DNA of 64,000 bases, taken from assembly GCA_963834365.1 (NCBI GenBank), contig CAWIBS010000020.1, positions 1-64,000 of the forward strand, written 5' to 3'. The notes below the pieces were generated by a model. It worked only from the letters and a program-made list of their open reading frames with translations. It was not told where the DNA came from and searched no databases. The DNA comes from CAWJAP01 sp963834365 (GTDB taxonomy: Bacteria > Acidobacteriota > Vicinamibacteria > Vicinamibacterales > Vicinamibacteraceae). Both the position numbers and the translations under genes were made by a program. Positions 26,863-36,160 of the stretch are shown here, piece by piece (positions within the stretch are counted from its first letter, which is position 1; the number at the start of each line of letters is the position of its first letter).

Positions 26863-29800
26863 CGCGTGTCAGCTTCATCGTGCACGGCTGCGTCTGGCCC
26901 GACGTCGCGGCGCGCCAGGCGCTCGAGCAGCGACTGCGGTCCGTGGTCCCGGATGCGCAGGTCCTCGAAGCCGCCGAGGATCGACGATCCCCCCGCGGTG
27001 CGGCGCACGCCATCAACCGCGCCGCCGGCCAGGCGACCGGCGAGCGCCTGGTTGTCCTCGAACCCTTTAGCGACGTCACCAGCGACGAGCTCCGGCACGT
27101 CATCGACCTGGCCGAGCGAGCGCTCGTCACGATCGGACAGAGCGATGTGGTTCCGGGCGTCAGCCCGGCCCGGGCGTTCCTGACCAGGGCCGGCGCCGTG
27201 CACGGCGGCGGCCCCGCCGATCTGCTGGGATCGATCCTCCAGGAATCCGAGGCTCTGGAACAGGCGCTGACAGCCGCCGCGATCGCCCCGATCGACGTGT
27301 GGGCGCTGCCGCGCGCCCGTTTTCAGGAAGCCGGCGGACTCGACGAGCGCCTGTGGTCGATCGGCGTGTTGCGGGATCTGGCGGTCCGGCTGGAGGGCCG
27401 CCTGCCTGTGATCACGCGCGGGCCGGTCAGCGCCGGCACCCGGTCGGCGTGGCCGCTCCAGCCCGACGTCGCGCGACTGCTCGCCACGCGCAACCATCTC
27501 ATCACGGCGTTCAAGTCGCTCCACGCACACGATCTGGGCATCGAGCTCGCCCATCTCGCCGTCCTCGAACTGCGGCGGGCCTGGGCGGCGTCCGGGCTCC
27601 GGCACGAGGACTTCCAGTTCGGCGGGCCGTGGGGCCGCAACGAGAGCACGCTGGCCCGCGCGCTGCGGCCGGGCGCGCACGGCGCGGCCCACCTCGAGAG
27701 CCGGGCGCAGGTCCTCCTCCCGCTGCTCGCGCTCGACAGCTTTCTCGACGTCGTTCCGGCGCTGCTCGGGGACCGCCGCACGCACACCGGGAGCAGGGCC
27801 TCGACTGACGAGGCCGAGTCGTCCCGCGACAACCCCGAGCCTGAAGCCTCGGGGCTACGGCCATCCGGCGAACCCGCAGCCCCGGCGCTTCAGCCGGAGG
27901 GACAGTCCACCTGGCCACGCGTCTCCGTCATCATCGTCAACTGGAACGGCCGGGACCATCTGGGGCCCTGCCTGTCCTCGCTGCTCGCCAGCGACTACCC
28001 TGTCGACCGGCTCGAGATCCTGTGCGTGGACAACGGCTCCACCGACGGATCGCTGGAGCTGCTCCAACGCGAATTCCCCACGGTGGGCGTCGTCGCGCTC
28101 CCCGAGAATCGCGGCTTCACCGGCGGCAACACGGCGGGGGTGGCGGCCGCGGCCGGCGACGTCCTGGTGTTCCTGAACAACGACATGCGGGTCGAGCCCG
28201 ATGCCGTACGCCACCTGGTGGCGGCGCTCGACGGCCACACCGCGTGTGTCGCCGCCCGCGTCCTCAGCTGGGACGGGCGACACGTGGACTTCGTGCGCGG
28301 AAGCGTCAACTTCGAGGCCCGCGGGTTCCAGGATTTCTACGGGCTCGCCGCCGACGATCCCGCCGCCACCTCGGTCGAGACCTTCTTCCCCAACGGCGGG
28401 GCCTTCGCCGTCACGCGCGACGCGTATGCCCGCGCCGGCGGATTCGACGACCAGTTCTTCGCCTACTACGACGATGTGGACCTCGGCTGGCGGCTCAGGA
28501 TCACCGGTGCGCGGCTGGCTGTCGAAGAGCGCGCCGTCGTCTATCACCGTCACGGCGCCACCAGCCGGGCACAGCCGGAAGGCCAGAAGCGGTTCCTGAT
28601 GGAGCGCAACGCGCTGGTCACGGTGATGAAGAACTACGGGGAGCGGGCGCTGGCGCACGTGCTCGCGCCGGCGTTGCTGCTCGCGACGCGCCGTCTGCTC
28701 GACGAGTCGCGCGTGTCCGCCAGGGCACGCGGCGCCGCCGCATTGGCCCCGTTCTCCGCACGGCTCGCCGCGCCGTACCAGGCCTCTGATGTCTATGTCC
28801 TGGGTGACGACAGCCGCGCGAGCGTCGCCGACGATGTCCTCGTCGGGATGCCGGTCGAAGTACTCGGCGCGCTCGGATCCGCGTTGGAGTCGATCCCACG
28901 CGTGCGAGCCGCGCACTCGGCGCTTGCTGCAGAGCGCCGCGTCCGTGACGCCGACATCCTTCCGCACTTCGGCCGCACGTTCGAGGCCATCTCCCCGTTC
29001 AGCTCGTACGCGGCCATTCAGGACGCACTGAAGGACGCACTCGATCTGCCGTCGCTCTTCCGGGCCCGGACGCGCCTGCTGATCATCAGCCACGAGGCGC
29101 TGGGCACGAACATGTCGGGGCCGGCGATCCGCTTCCTGGAGCTCGGTCGCGCGCTCGCCGCGACCATGCGTGTCACCGTGGCCAGCCCGGGGCCGGCGGT
29201 ACTCCGGGATCCGCAGTGCACTATCGCCGGTTACGACCCGGCACAGCCCCTGACGCTCCGTCGCCTCGCCGAAGACGCCGACGTCCTGTTCGTGCAGGGC
29301 TTCACGATCGCGCAGTACCCGTTCCTGCTCGAGCTGCTGGCGCCGATCATCGTGGATCTCTACTGTCCGTTCACGATCGAGCATCTCGAGCAGACGCGCG
29401 CCGCGGCGGCGGCGCACGCCGAAAGCCCCCATGCGGCCACCCAGGCGGCCGACATCCTCGCCGTCCAGAACGCGCAGCTCGACATCGGCGACTTCTTCGT
29501 CTGCGCGAGCGAGGCTCAGCGCGACTTCTGGATCGGCAACCTGCACAGCCGGGGCCGCATCAACCCGCGGACCTACGCTGACGACCCGACCCTGCGCCGG
29601 CTGATCGACGTGGTCCCGTTCGGGCTGCCCGGCATGGACATCCGGGCGTGGCGCGGCCAGCCCCCGGTCGTGAAGGGCGTTCGCCCTGGCATCGCGGCGG
29701 CCGATACGTTGCTGCTCTGGGGCGGATCCCTGCTCGACTGGCAGGATCCCCTCACGCTCATCGAGGCGGTCGCGCTGCTGGCTCCCGAGCGGCCGGACGT

Positions 29801-30497
29801 GAAGCTCTTTTTCATGGGAACGAAGCATCCCAATCCGCTCGTCGCCCCGATGCGCGTCGTCGAGGCGAGCCGTGAGCTGGCGCGCTCGCGCGGGCTGCTC
29901 GACACGCACGTGTTCTTCAACGACTGGGTGCCGTACGAGGAGCGGGCCCGCTATCTGCTCGAGGCCGACCTCGGGCTGAGCACGCATCGCGAACACCTCG
30001 AAACGCACTTCTCGTTCCGGACCCGCATGCTCGACTACGTGTGGGCGGGCCTGCCCATCGTCTGTACGCGCGGCGATGTGTTCGCCCGGCTCGTGGAGGA
30101 GCGCGGACTGGGGCTCACCGTTCCTCCCGGCGACGCGGCCTCGCTGGCTGACGCCATTCGCCGCATGCTCGTCGAGCCCGAGCGCCGGCAGCGCGCGTCG
30201 GAGCAGCTTCGGGCTCTTGCCCGCGAGCTCGAGTGGCGCCGGGTCGCCGCGCCGCTGGTGCGATTCTGCGCCACTCCTCGACACGCGGCCGACCGGGCCC
30301 TGGCCGTGTCCGCCGTGCGCGCCAACCTTTCGCGCCAGTACCGGGTCAGCAAGTGGCTCAAGCGGACGGCGCTCCGAGCCGGCATCTCAGAGCTTCGTAT
30401 CGAGCAGGTCAAGCGCCTGGGCCCCGTGCGCGCGCTCATGGCGGCGAGGAATCGGATGGCCCTCAGGCGCGCAGGGGCGGGAGACAGTAGCCAGTGA
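26859..30497 (+). CDS. 1212-residue multidomain glycosyltransferase (GT2 plus GT4 domains)
   Basis: The N-terminal 320 residues are glycosyltransferase-like but weakly conserved: TRVSFIVHGCVW, RAAGQATGERLVVLEPF and EAGGLDERLWSIGVLRDLAVRLE resemble a GT2 fold with a degenerate DxD. A clear GT2 domain spans about 352-610 with SVIIVNWNGRDHL, CVDNGSTDGSLEL, LVFLNNDMRVEP and GGFDDQFFAYYDDVDLGWR. A GT-B/GT4 domain covers about 735-1110, with GTNMSGPAIRFLELGRAL, LLLWGGSLLDWQDPLTLIEA and the C-terminal HLETHFSFRTRMLDYVWAGLP. Residues about 325-348 are encoded by a REP-like DNA element and form a Pro-rich linker. The GTG start overlaps the upstream stop. It could assemble several glycosidic bonds on one acceptor. 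Confidence 0.85.
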   Translation: MTRVSFIVHGCVWPDVAARQALEQRLRSVVPDAQVLEAAEDRRSPRGAAHAINRAAGQATGERLVVLEPFSDVTSDELRHVIDLAERALVTIGQSDVVPGVSPARAFLTRAGAVHGGGPADLLGSILQESEALEQALTAAAIAPIDVWALPRARFQEAGGLDERLWSIGVLRDLAVRLEGRLPVITRGPVSAGTRSAWPLQPDVARLLATRNHLITAFKSLHAHDLGIELAHLAVLELRRAWAASGLRHEDFQFGGPWGRNESTLARALRPGAHGAAHLESRAQVLLPLLALDSFLDVVPALLGDRRTHTGSRASTDEAESSRDNPEPEASGLRPSGEPAAPALQPEGQSTWPRVSVIIVNWNGRDHLGPCLSSLLASDYPVDRLEILCVDNGSTDGSLELLQREFPTVGVVALPENRGFTGGNTAGVAAAAGDVLVFLNNDMRVEPDAVRHLVAALDGHTACVAARVLSWDGRHVDFVRGSVNFEARGFQDFYGLAADDPAATSVETFFPNGGAFAVTRDAYARAGGFDDQFFAYYDDVDLGWRLRITGARLAVEERAVVYHRHGATSRAQPEGQKRFLMERNALVTVMKNYGERALAHVLAPALLLATRRLLDESRVSARARGAAALAPFSARLAAPYQASDVYVLGDDSRASVADDVLVGMPVEVLGALGSALESIPRVRAAHSALAAERRVRDADILPHFGRTFEAISPFSSYAAIQDALKDALDLPSLFRARTRLLIISHEALGTNMSGPAIRFLELGRALAATMRVTVASPGPAVLRDPQCTIAGYDPAQPLTLRRLAEDADVLFVQGFTIAQYPFLLELLAPIIVDLYCPFTIEHLEQTRAAAAAHAESPHAATQAADILAVQNAQLDIGDFFVCASEAQRDFWIGNLHSRGRINPRTYADDPTLRRLIDVVPFGLPGMDIRAWRGQPPVVKGVRPGIAAADTLLLWGGSLLDWQDPLTLIEAVALLAPERPDVKLFFMGTKHPNPLVAPMRVVEASRELARSRGLLDTHVFFNDWVPYEERARYLLEADLGLSTHREHLETHFSFRTRMLDYVWAGLPIVCTRGDVFARLVEERGLGLTVPPGDAASLADAIRRMLVEPERRQRASEQLRALARELEWRRVAAPLVRFCATPRHAADRALAVSAVRANLSRQYRVSKWLKRTALRAGISELRIEQVKRLGPVRALMAARNRMALRRAGAGDSSQ
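27833..27902. repeat. REP-like element inside the large glycosyltransferase gene
   Basis: The stretch contains CCTGAAGCCTCGGGGCTAC and, 25 bases on, CCCCGGCGCTTCAGCCGGAGG, two facing elements with a GCTTCAG/CTGAAGC core. It stays in frame and encodes a proline- and alanine-rich linker between the first and second domain. Confidence 0.65.
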
Positions 30498-30690
30498 CCA
30501 GCTACAGGTTCCAGGTACCAGGTACTGGGCCACTGAGCTACCCGGTACCAGTGACCAGGTACGAGTCACGAGCTACGAGTCACGAGCTCCCAGTTACGAG
30601 TTGCGAAAACTTGTACCTTCAATCGGTGCCCCGCGTGACTTGTCGCTGGTCGCTGACCGCTCGTCGCCGGTAACTGGTCACTGGTCGCTG
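30488..30690. repeat. Degenerate heptad tandem repeats (CCAGGTA-like units)
   Basis: Units such as CCAGTGA, CCAGGTA, CGAGTCA and CGAGCTA follow one another with a period of seven from 30488 to about 30612. After a 35-base break, GGTCGCT/GGTCACT units continue to about 30690. The tract starts within the last codons of the large glycosyltransferase gene. Confidence 0.85.
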
Positions 30691-30896
30691 CATGTGCATT
30701 GGTATGCCACTTGCTGCAGCATCGTCGGTTCGGCGCACGTCGCAATCCCGGCAGAGACGATCGAGGGCGGACGGCTCAACCGTTTGACGGGCGCGGCCGA
30801 TTCCTGACGAAGGTTGCACGAGCGTGTTGGCCCGCATCCGCGGGGCTGCAGGAGGGTCAGGCGTCCTCCCGCAGGACAGCGTCGCAAGGGGACGAA
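30691..30896 (+). other. Upstream region of the secreted modular protein with a 5' hairpin
   Basis: No gene is visible here. At 30846-30874 a hairpin forms from CTGCAGGAGG and CCTCCCGCAG (one mismatch) around a nine-base loop. It ends about ten bases before the strong ribosome-binding site AAGGGGA of the next gene. It could be a leader hairpin affecting translation or stability. No known riboswitch class could be recognised. Confidence 0.35.
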
Positions 30897-33800
30897 ATGG
30901 TACCGGGACGAACGATTCTTCTACTGGGCGCCCTGGCGGCGGTCGCGGCCGACGTGTCGGCTCAAACCCTGACCGTTGGCGGGTCGGCAGCACGCACGGC
31001 TCGTGCGGGTGTGGACTTCGCCTCGACGGCCATCGGCGATCCATGGGACTTCAACGAGCCGACGGACTACGTCTACATGTACTCCGACGATGCGCTCCTC
31101 GGTCCCACTCTTTCGGCCTTCACCGCGATCCCGACGATGGCCGGGGGCGTCCTGTCGGGCGTCGCCCGCGGTACGCAGCCCTCTGTCATGCTGCAGTTCT
31201 CAGGGATCGACGGGGCGCTGAACAGCGTCGGGCGCAACGGCGATCGCACGCCGATTGACGCCAGCCGCTTCAGGAGACTCTCGTTCCGGGCGCGTCGGAG
31301 CGTTGGCACGCCGAGTGTCGAGGATCTCCTCGGGGTCTTCTGGTTCCCCAACACCAACTTTGGCGGCGGCGGATTTGGCCTCTGGCGGCCTCGCTGGAGG
31401 CCCGATGCCCCCCGTCACGTGAACATGATGCCGATGGCAGCGCAGGACGACGCGATTTACCAGATTTACCGGATAGATCTGGACCTCGCCGAGGCACCGC
31501 TGGCAGGCGGAGCGGCTTGGGGCGGCATCATGCGCGGCCTGAAGCTGGAACTGGCGCGGTCGGTTTCGGTCCTCGGCGCGACGATCGACCTGGACTGGGT
31601 GCGGCTCACCGAGCGCGGCAATTCGACCACCACGACCCGTCTCCAATGGAGCGGGCTGGGCGGGCGCGTCGTGGTGCGGGCAACGCACACGCAGACCGGC
31701 GACGTGATCCAGGTCTACCCGGACGGGACGAGCGGCGCGATGGACTTCCCCGACAACAGCTTCTACGACTGGGACTATGGCTACCTGCCGCCAGGCACCT
31801 GGACGGTGTCCGCGCAGGGCACCAACGCCACCCGCACGGCGACGCTCACGATCGATGCGGCGCCGGTCGTCACCGTGCTCGATCCCGACGCCGCCGGCGG
31901 GCGCGATTTCGCCACCACGGTCATCGGCGATCCCTGGGATCTCACCAATTCGCAGGACGTGATCCGTTACGGTCAGACCTACCATTTCCCGAGCCAGCAG
32001 TTCGGCCCGTCCGGGTTCATCGGCGTGACACGAGGCGGCAGCTATCCGCCGCTCGGCTCGCCGTGCGTGGCCGATCAGTGCCCCGATCCGTGGGTTCAGT
32101 TCATCGACGATGGCTTTGGCCTCGGCCCGCCGGTCATCGATGCGAACACGTACCACCGCCTGAGTTTCACGCTGGATTATGACCACGAGGAGTTGATGGG
32201 GGCAGAGGCGCTGTCGACAACGTGGGGCGGCGTGGCCCGCGTCGCGTGGGCGATCTCGGATGGGACGGGCTACACACCGTTCACGGTCACGCAGGACATC
32301 TTCGTGCTCGACGGCGGTCCGCACACCTACACGATGGACCTCGCCACCTTCCGCGACACGATCACGCTCGAGCCGGGCTGGGCCACGTTCTGGCAAGGGA
32401 ACATCGGCACGTTCCGCATCGACACCGACGAATCCGCCACGCCTCGCACGGTCCGCCTCGCCAACGTGCGCGTCGCCGCCGACGACGAGCCGAACGGCAG
32501 CGGGATCTTCACGATCCGGTGGCGGGCGAACGACGCGACATTCTCCGCACAGGTCCCCGACGCGGCCGGTGCCGATGCTGCGGTCGCGCTCTACTACGAC
32601 ACGGATCTCGACCCGGCGCAGATGACGCTGATCGCCGGCGGGATTCCTGCGACCAACGGGCAGTTCACCTGGAACGTCGGCGGGCTCGCGATCGGGGTCT
32701 ACTACGTCTACGTCGTCATCGTGGACGCGACCGGCAACACCCAGGGCCGCTACGCGAGCGGTCCGGTCCGGCTCACCCAGACCTTCCTGCCGACGACCGA
32801 CAACGACGGCGACGGACTCTCCGATGCGTGGGAGGCGAAACACGGCGTGACGGCGCCGGGCGGCGACGAGGACGGAGACGGCGTGACGAACCTGCAGGAG
32901 TATCAGCAGGGCACGCACCCGCGGCTCTCCAACTCATGGACCCTGGCCGAGGGCTCCACGGGCTTCTTCGACGAGCGCCTCGCGCTCGCCAACCCCGACT
33001 CGGTCCCCGCCGAAGGCGTCGTCACCTTCCTGCGGCCGGCGCCGGATCCGCCCATTCCCGTGCCCTACTCGATCCCGCCGTACGGACGGCGCACGATCAG
33101 CGTGGACGACATCGGCGGCCTCGCGCAGGCGGACGTCTCCGCTGTCGTCAACTCGACGACGGGCGGGGTCGTCGCCGAACGCACGATGTTCTGGGGCGAT
33201 TTCTACTACGGCGGGCACACGGGCAAGGCGATCCAGCGCGCGGGCACGCAGTGGTATCTAGCCGAGGGTGCGGCCAACGGGTTCTTCTCCACCTTCGTGC
33301 TGCTCGCCAACCCGGGAGCGTCACCGGCCACGGTCGATGTCACGTTCCTGCTGGAGCAGGGGGCCCCGATGAGCCGCCGATACACCCTCGCCGCGAACGC
33401 GCGGGTGACGATCGCCACCAACACATTCGTCGCCGACGACGGGCGGCCGCTGGACGGCAACTCGTTCTCCACGCGCGTCACGAGCAACGTGCCGATCGCC
33501 GTCGAGCGCGCGATGTACTTCACCAACGAGCGCACCTGGAATGGCGGGCACGGCGCCGCGGCCGTGCCGGCGCCCCGGACGAACTGGTATGTCGCCGAAG
33601 GCGCCACCGGCGCCTTCTTCTCGACCTTCCTGCTGCTCGCGAACCCGAACAGCACCCCGTGACGGCGACGGTGCGGTATCTGCCGTCGAACGGCCAGGTG
33701 CTGACGAGTACGCTGGCCTTGCCGCCCCAGAGTCGGACGACCATCCCGGTGAACGAAGTGCTCCCTGACGCGGAAGTGTCCTTCGACGTGCAGGCGACGG

Positions 33801-34236
33801 GCCCGATCATCGTCGAGCGCGCGATGTACTGGCCGGGTGCGAACTGGCTCGAGGCCCACGCAAGCGCCGGGCTGACACGAAACCGGCGTGCAGTGGGTGC
33901 TCGGCGAGGGCGAACTGGGAGGCTCGCGCGGCTTCCAGAGCTATTACCTCATCGCCAATCCCTCGGGAGCCGCCGCCTCGGTGCGCTTCCGGTTCCTTCG
34001 CGAGAACGGAACCTCGTTCGAGACGCCGGAGTTCCCGGTCGCCCGCCAACAGTCGCGTGACGAAGTTGGCGCTCGAGTTCACCGGCCCCGGCCAGCTGAC
34101 CGGGGGCGAGCGCTTCGGCATCCTGATCGAATCCACGAATGGTGTGCCGATTGTCGTCGAACGCGCGATGTACTGGGATGGCGGCGGCGAGTTCTGGGGC
34201 GGGGGGACGAATGAGACTGGTGTGAAGTTACGGTGA
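30897..34236 (+). CDS. Large secreted modular protein with calcium-binding and repeated beta modules, frameshifted near the C-terminus
   Basis: The ATG at 30897 follows AAGGGGA. A signal peptide (ILLLGALAAVAADVSAQ) is cleaved near residue 22. Two related modules begin with GVDFASTAIGDPWDF and GRDFATTVIGDPWDL, each about 200 residues and jelly-roll-like. Near residues 635-675 is a calcium-binding repeat (TDNDGDGLSDAWE, DEDGDGVTNLQEY) of the thrombospondin-3 type. Four to five C-terminal modules then repeat the pattern WYLAEGA, FSTFLLLANP and AVERAMYW. Frame changes are needed near 33655, 33885 and 34060; the stop at 34236 gives about 1112 residues. It is probably exported and attached to the cell surface or glycan; function is unknown. 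A heptad tract lies upstream. Confidence 0.8.
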
Positions 34237-34237
34237 C

Positions 34238-34275
34238 AAGTACCGAAGTACGAGGTACGAGTACGAGTACGACCG
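34238..34275. repeat. Short direct repeats (GTACGAG units)
   Basis: Units AGTACGA, GGTACGA and GTACGAG follow the stop of the secreted protein. The period is six to seven bases. Confidence 0.6.
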
Positions 34276-34283
34276 TGTCAGTC

Positions 34284-34335
34284 GTAGTGTCCGCTTTTAG
34301 GCGGACTCCCGGGTCCGGCTGAAGCCGGACACTAC
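34284..34335. repeat. Compound REP-like palindrome
   Basis: Two stem-loops, GTCCGC-tttta-GGCGGAC and GTCCGGC-tgaa-GCCGGAC, stand back to back around TCCCGGG. The outer flanks GTAGTGTCCG and CGGACACTAC are perfectly complementary, so the whole can also fold as one long hairpin. A near copy lies at 48698-48743. It may act as a terminator between the convergent secreted-protein and AMP-ligase genes; no T-run follows. Confidence 0.8.
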
Positions 34336-34359
34336 GTCAAACATCCCAGAGCGACCTCG

Positions 34360-35925
34360 TCAGGGAAGTTGATCGAGCACCGATCGCAGGCGCGGGTAGT
34401 CGATCTTGGCGTTGTGGCGGCGATCCATCGGCATCCGCTTGATCGTGCGGACGGCCGTCACGCCGCTGGCGCCGAAGCGCTCCAGCAGCCAGCGCCGCAC
34501 GCGCTCGCCTTCTGCCTGTCCGTCGAGCTCGACGACGAGCAGGCGATCGCCACGATGTGAAACGAGCGCGGCGCGCCTGATCTCCGGCGCCTCCATCGCC
34601 GCGCACTCCACTGCAAACGGGTACACCGTCCCGTTGCGGTCGGCAATGCGGGCGGCGCAGCGCCCCAGAAGCCACAAGCGTCCGCGGGCGTCGAAGTATC
34701 CCGCATCGCCGGTCCGGTGCCAGACGCGGCTGCCGACACGGAACTTGGTCTCGCTCTCGCCGCGGCCGTGCAAGTACGCCGTCAGCACGTGATCGCCGGC
34801 CACGACAATCTCGCCGGCCTGGCCCGCCGGCAGCCGTTCGTCGTCGAACGCCGCCGACGTGAACGGCCCGATCGGCGTGCCGACACGATCGGCGATGACG
34901 CGGACATCGGTGGCCGGCACCGGTATCCCGGCGAGCAGCCCGGCGCCTTCCCGCATCGCGGCCAGGTCCGCCTCGCTCATGTCGTCGAACGAGATGCGCG
35001 CGATCGGCTCCGCCTCGGTGGATCCGTAAACGGCCACCAGGGCCGCCCGCGGCGCCACGTCGCGCAGTGCCCGCAGGACGCGCGGGAAGACCGGCGCTCC
35101 GCCGGTGAAGATTCGCTCGACGCCCGCCAGATCGCCGCTGCTGCTGGCGCCCTCTGCGAGCCGCTCGAGCATGGCCGGCGAGGCCACGATCGATTGCGCA
35201 CCCAGCGTGCGGATCTGGAACAGGACAGGGGCCGCGTCGATGTCGCCGGGCCGCCGCAGATCCGCGTCGGGCAGCACACTCGTGACGCCAGTGGCCAGAT
35301 TCGACAGCACGAACACGGGCAGCGCCGTCAGTTGCAGCTCGCCGGCGCGCAGGCCCAGCGCGTCCTCGAGCACCCGGTGCTGCGCGCGCAGAAATCCGTG
35401 CGACCGGACAACGCCTTTCGGCTCGCCCGTGCTGCCGCTCGTGAACGTCAGCAGCGCCGGCGTCTCGGGCGTGACCGCCGCAATCGATCCGTCTGGCGCA
35501 ATCCCGTCGATGGACACATGGCGAACGCCGGGCAGGCGGCCGCCTGCGGTGAGCGCAATGGGGATGGCACGCACGCCCCGCGACACGATCCGCAGGAGGT
35601 GGGCCATCGGTGCGCCCACGAACCCTCTGGGCCGGGCCAGCGCACAGCAGCGCTCGATATGCTGGCGTCCCGCCGAGGGATCGAGCAGCACGGCGGTCCC
35701 ACCCATCCGGAACAAGCCGACGAGCACCGCATACAGCGGGATCGACACGGGCACGAGCACCAGCACGTGATCGCCGGGACCGAGGCCGGCCGCCGTCAGA
35801 TCCGCCGCGGCCCTGGCCGCGGCACGATCGAGTGCGGCAAAGCCAATCGCGCCCGAGCGCTCGACGATCGCCAGCGCGTCGCCAGCCGCGTGTGCCCGCT
35901 CGCGGAGGATCGTCGCAATATTCAT
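34360..35925 (-). CDS. AMP-dependent acyl-CoA/acyl-ACP synthetase-like ligase (OleC-like)
   Basis: A 521-residue ANL-superfamily enzyme. The P-loop is LLTFTSGSTGEPKGVV at 158-173; YGSTEAEPIA, GDAGYFDARGRLWLLGR and the C-terminal MDRRHNAKIDY with the catalytic lysine are all present. The RHNAKI form is typical of the OleC branch (beta-lactone synthetase of olefin synthesis) and of related fatty-acid ligases. It would activate a carboxylic acid as an adenylate. The true start is ATG at 35925. It follows the HMGR-UbiA operon across an octad repeat tract, so it may belong to the same pathway. No OleA, OleB or OleD homologue is visible. Confidence 0.8.
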   Translation of the reverse strand: MNIATILRERAHAAGDALAIVERSGAIGFAALDRAAARAAADLTAAGLGPGDHVLVLVPVSIPLYAVLVGLFRMGGTAVLLDPSAGRQHIERCCALARPRGFVGAPMAHLLRIVSRGVRAIPIALTAGGRLPGVRHVSIDGIAPDGSIAAVTPETPALLTFTSGSTGEPKGVVRSHGFLRAQHRVLEDALGLRAGELQLTALPVFVLSNLATGVTSVLPDADLRRPGDIDAAPVLFQIRTLGAQSIVASPAMLERLAEGASSSGDLAGVERIFTGGAPVFPRVLRALRDVAPRAALVAVYGSTEAEPIARISFDDMSEADLAAMREGAGLLAGIPVPATDVRVIADRVGTPIGPFTSAAFDDERLPAGQAGEIVVAGDHVLTAYLHGRGESETKFRVGSRVWHRTGDAGYFDARGRLWLLGRCAARIADRNGTVYPFAVECAAMEAPEIRRAALVSHRGDRLLVVELDGQAEGERVRRWLLERFGASGVTAVRTIKRMPMDRRHNAKIDYPRLRSVLDQLP

Positions 35926-35935
35926 GAACGAGTCT

Positions 35936-36160
35936 CTCGGCGACTGGGCGACTGGGCGACCTGGCGATTGGGCGATCGAGAGCACGTGCAACGACCAGCT
36001 ACGAACCACGAAAAGAGTCCCTCGGTAAAGAGCTTCCTTTCTTCTCAGTCCATAGGCCCAGGGTGATCGCCCAGGCGCCTAGCCGCCTAGTCCCCCAGTC
36101 CCCCAAGTCGCCCAGTCGCCCAGTCGCCTAATCGCCCAGCCGCCTAGTCCCCCAGCCGCC
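35936..36160. repeat. Degenerate eight-base tandem repeats (GGGCGACT and CGCCCAGT units)
   Basis: Two blocks are seen. Units of GGGCGACT run from 35936 to about 35975, and CGCCCAGT/CGCCTAGT/CCCCCAGT run from about 36066 to 36160. The second block overlaps the end of the GNAT-like gene and provides its stop codon. The middle (about 35980-36065) has no visible feature. Confidence 0.85.

Noticed and set aside
27855..30284. An 809-residue antisense ORF opposite the large glycosyltransferase
   Set aside because: Its His-, Arg- and Val-rich make-up without domains is typical of antisense shadows in high-GC genes.
30691..30896. Riboswitch such as a cyclic-di-GMP aptamer upstream of the secreted protein
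   Set aside because: A hairpin is present, but none of the conserved aptamer sequences could be found.
34360..35925. Olefin (OleABCD) biosynthesis cluster
   Set aside because: Only an OleC-like ligase is present. No thiolase, hydrolase or reductase partner is nearby.
34360..36009. Upstream start for the AMP-ligase at 36009
   Set aside because: The extra 28 residues are encoded by the octad repeat tract; ATG at 35925 gives a normal ligase N-terminus.
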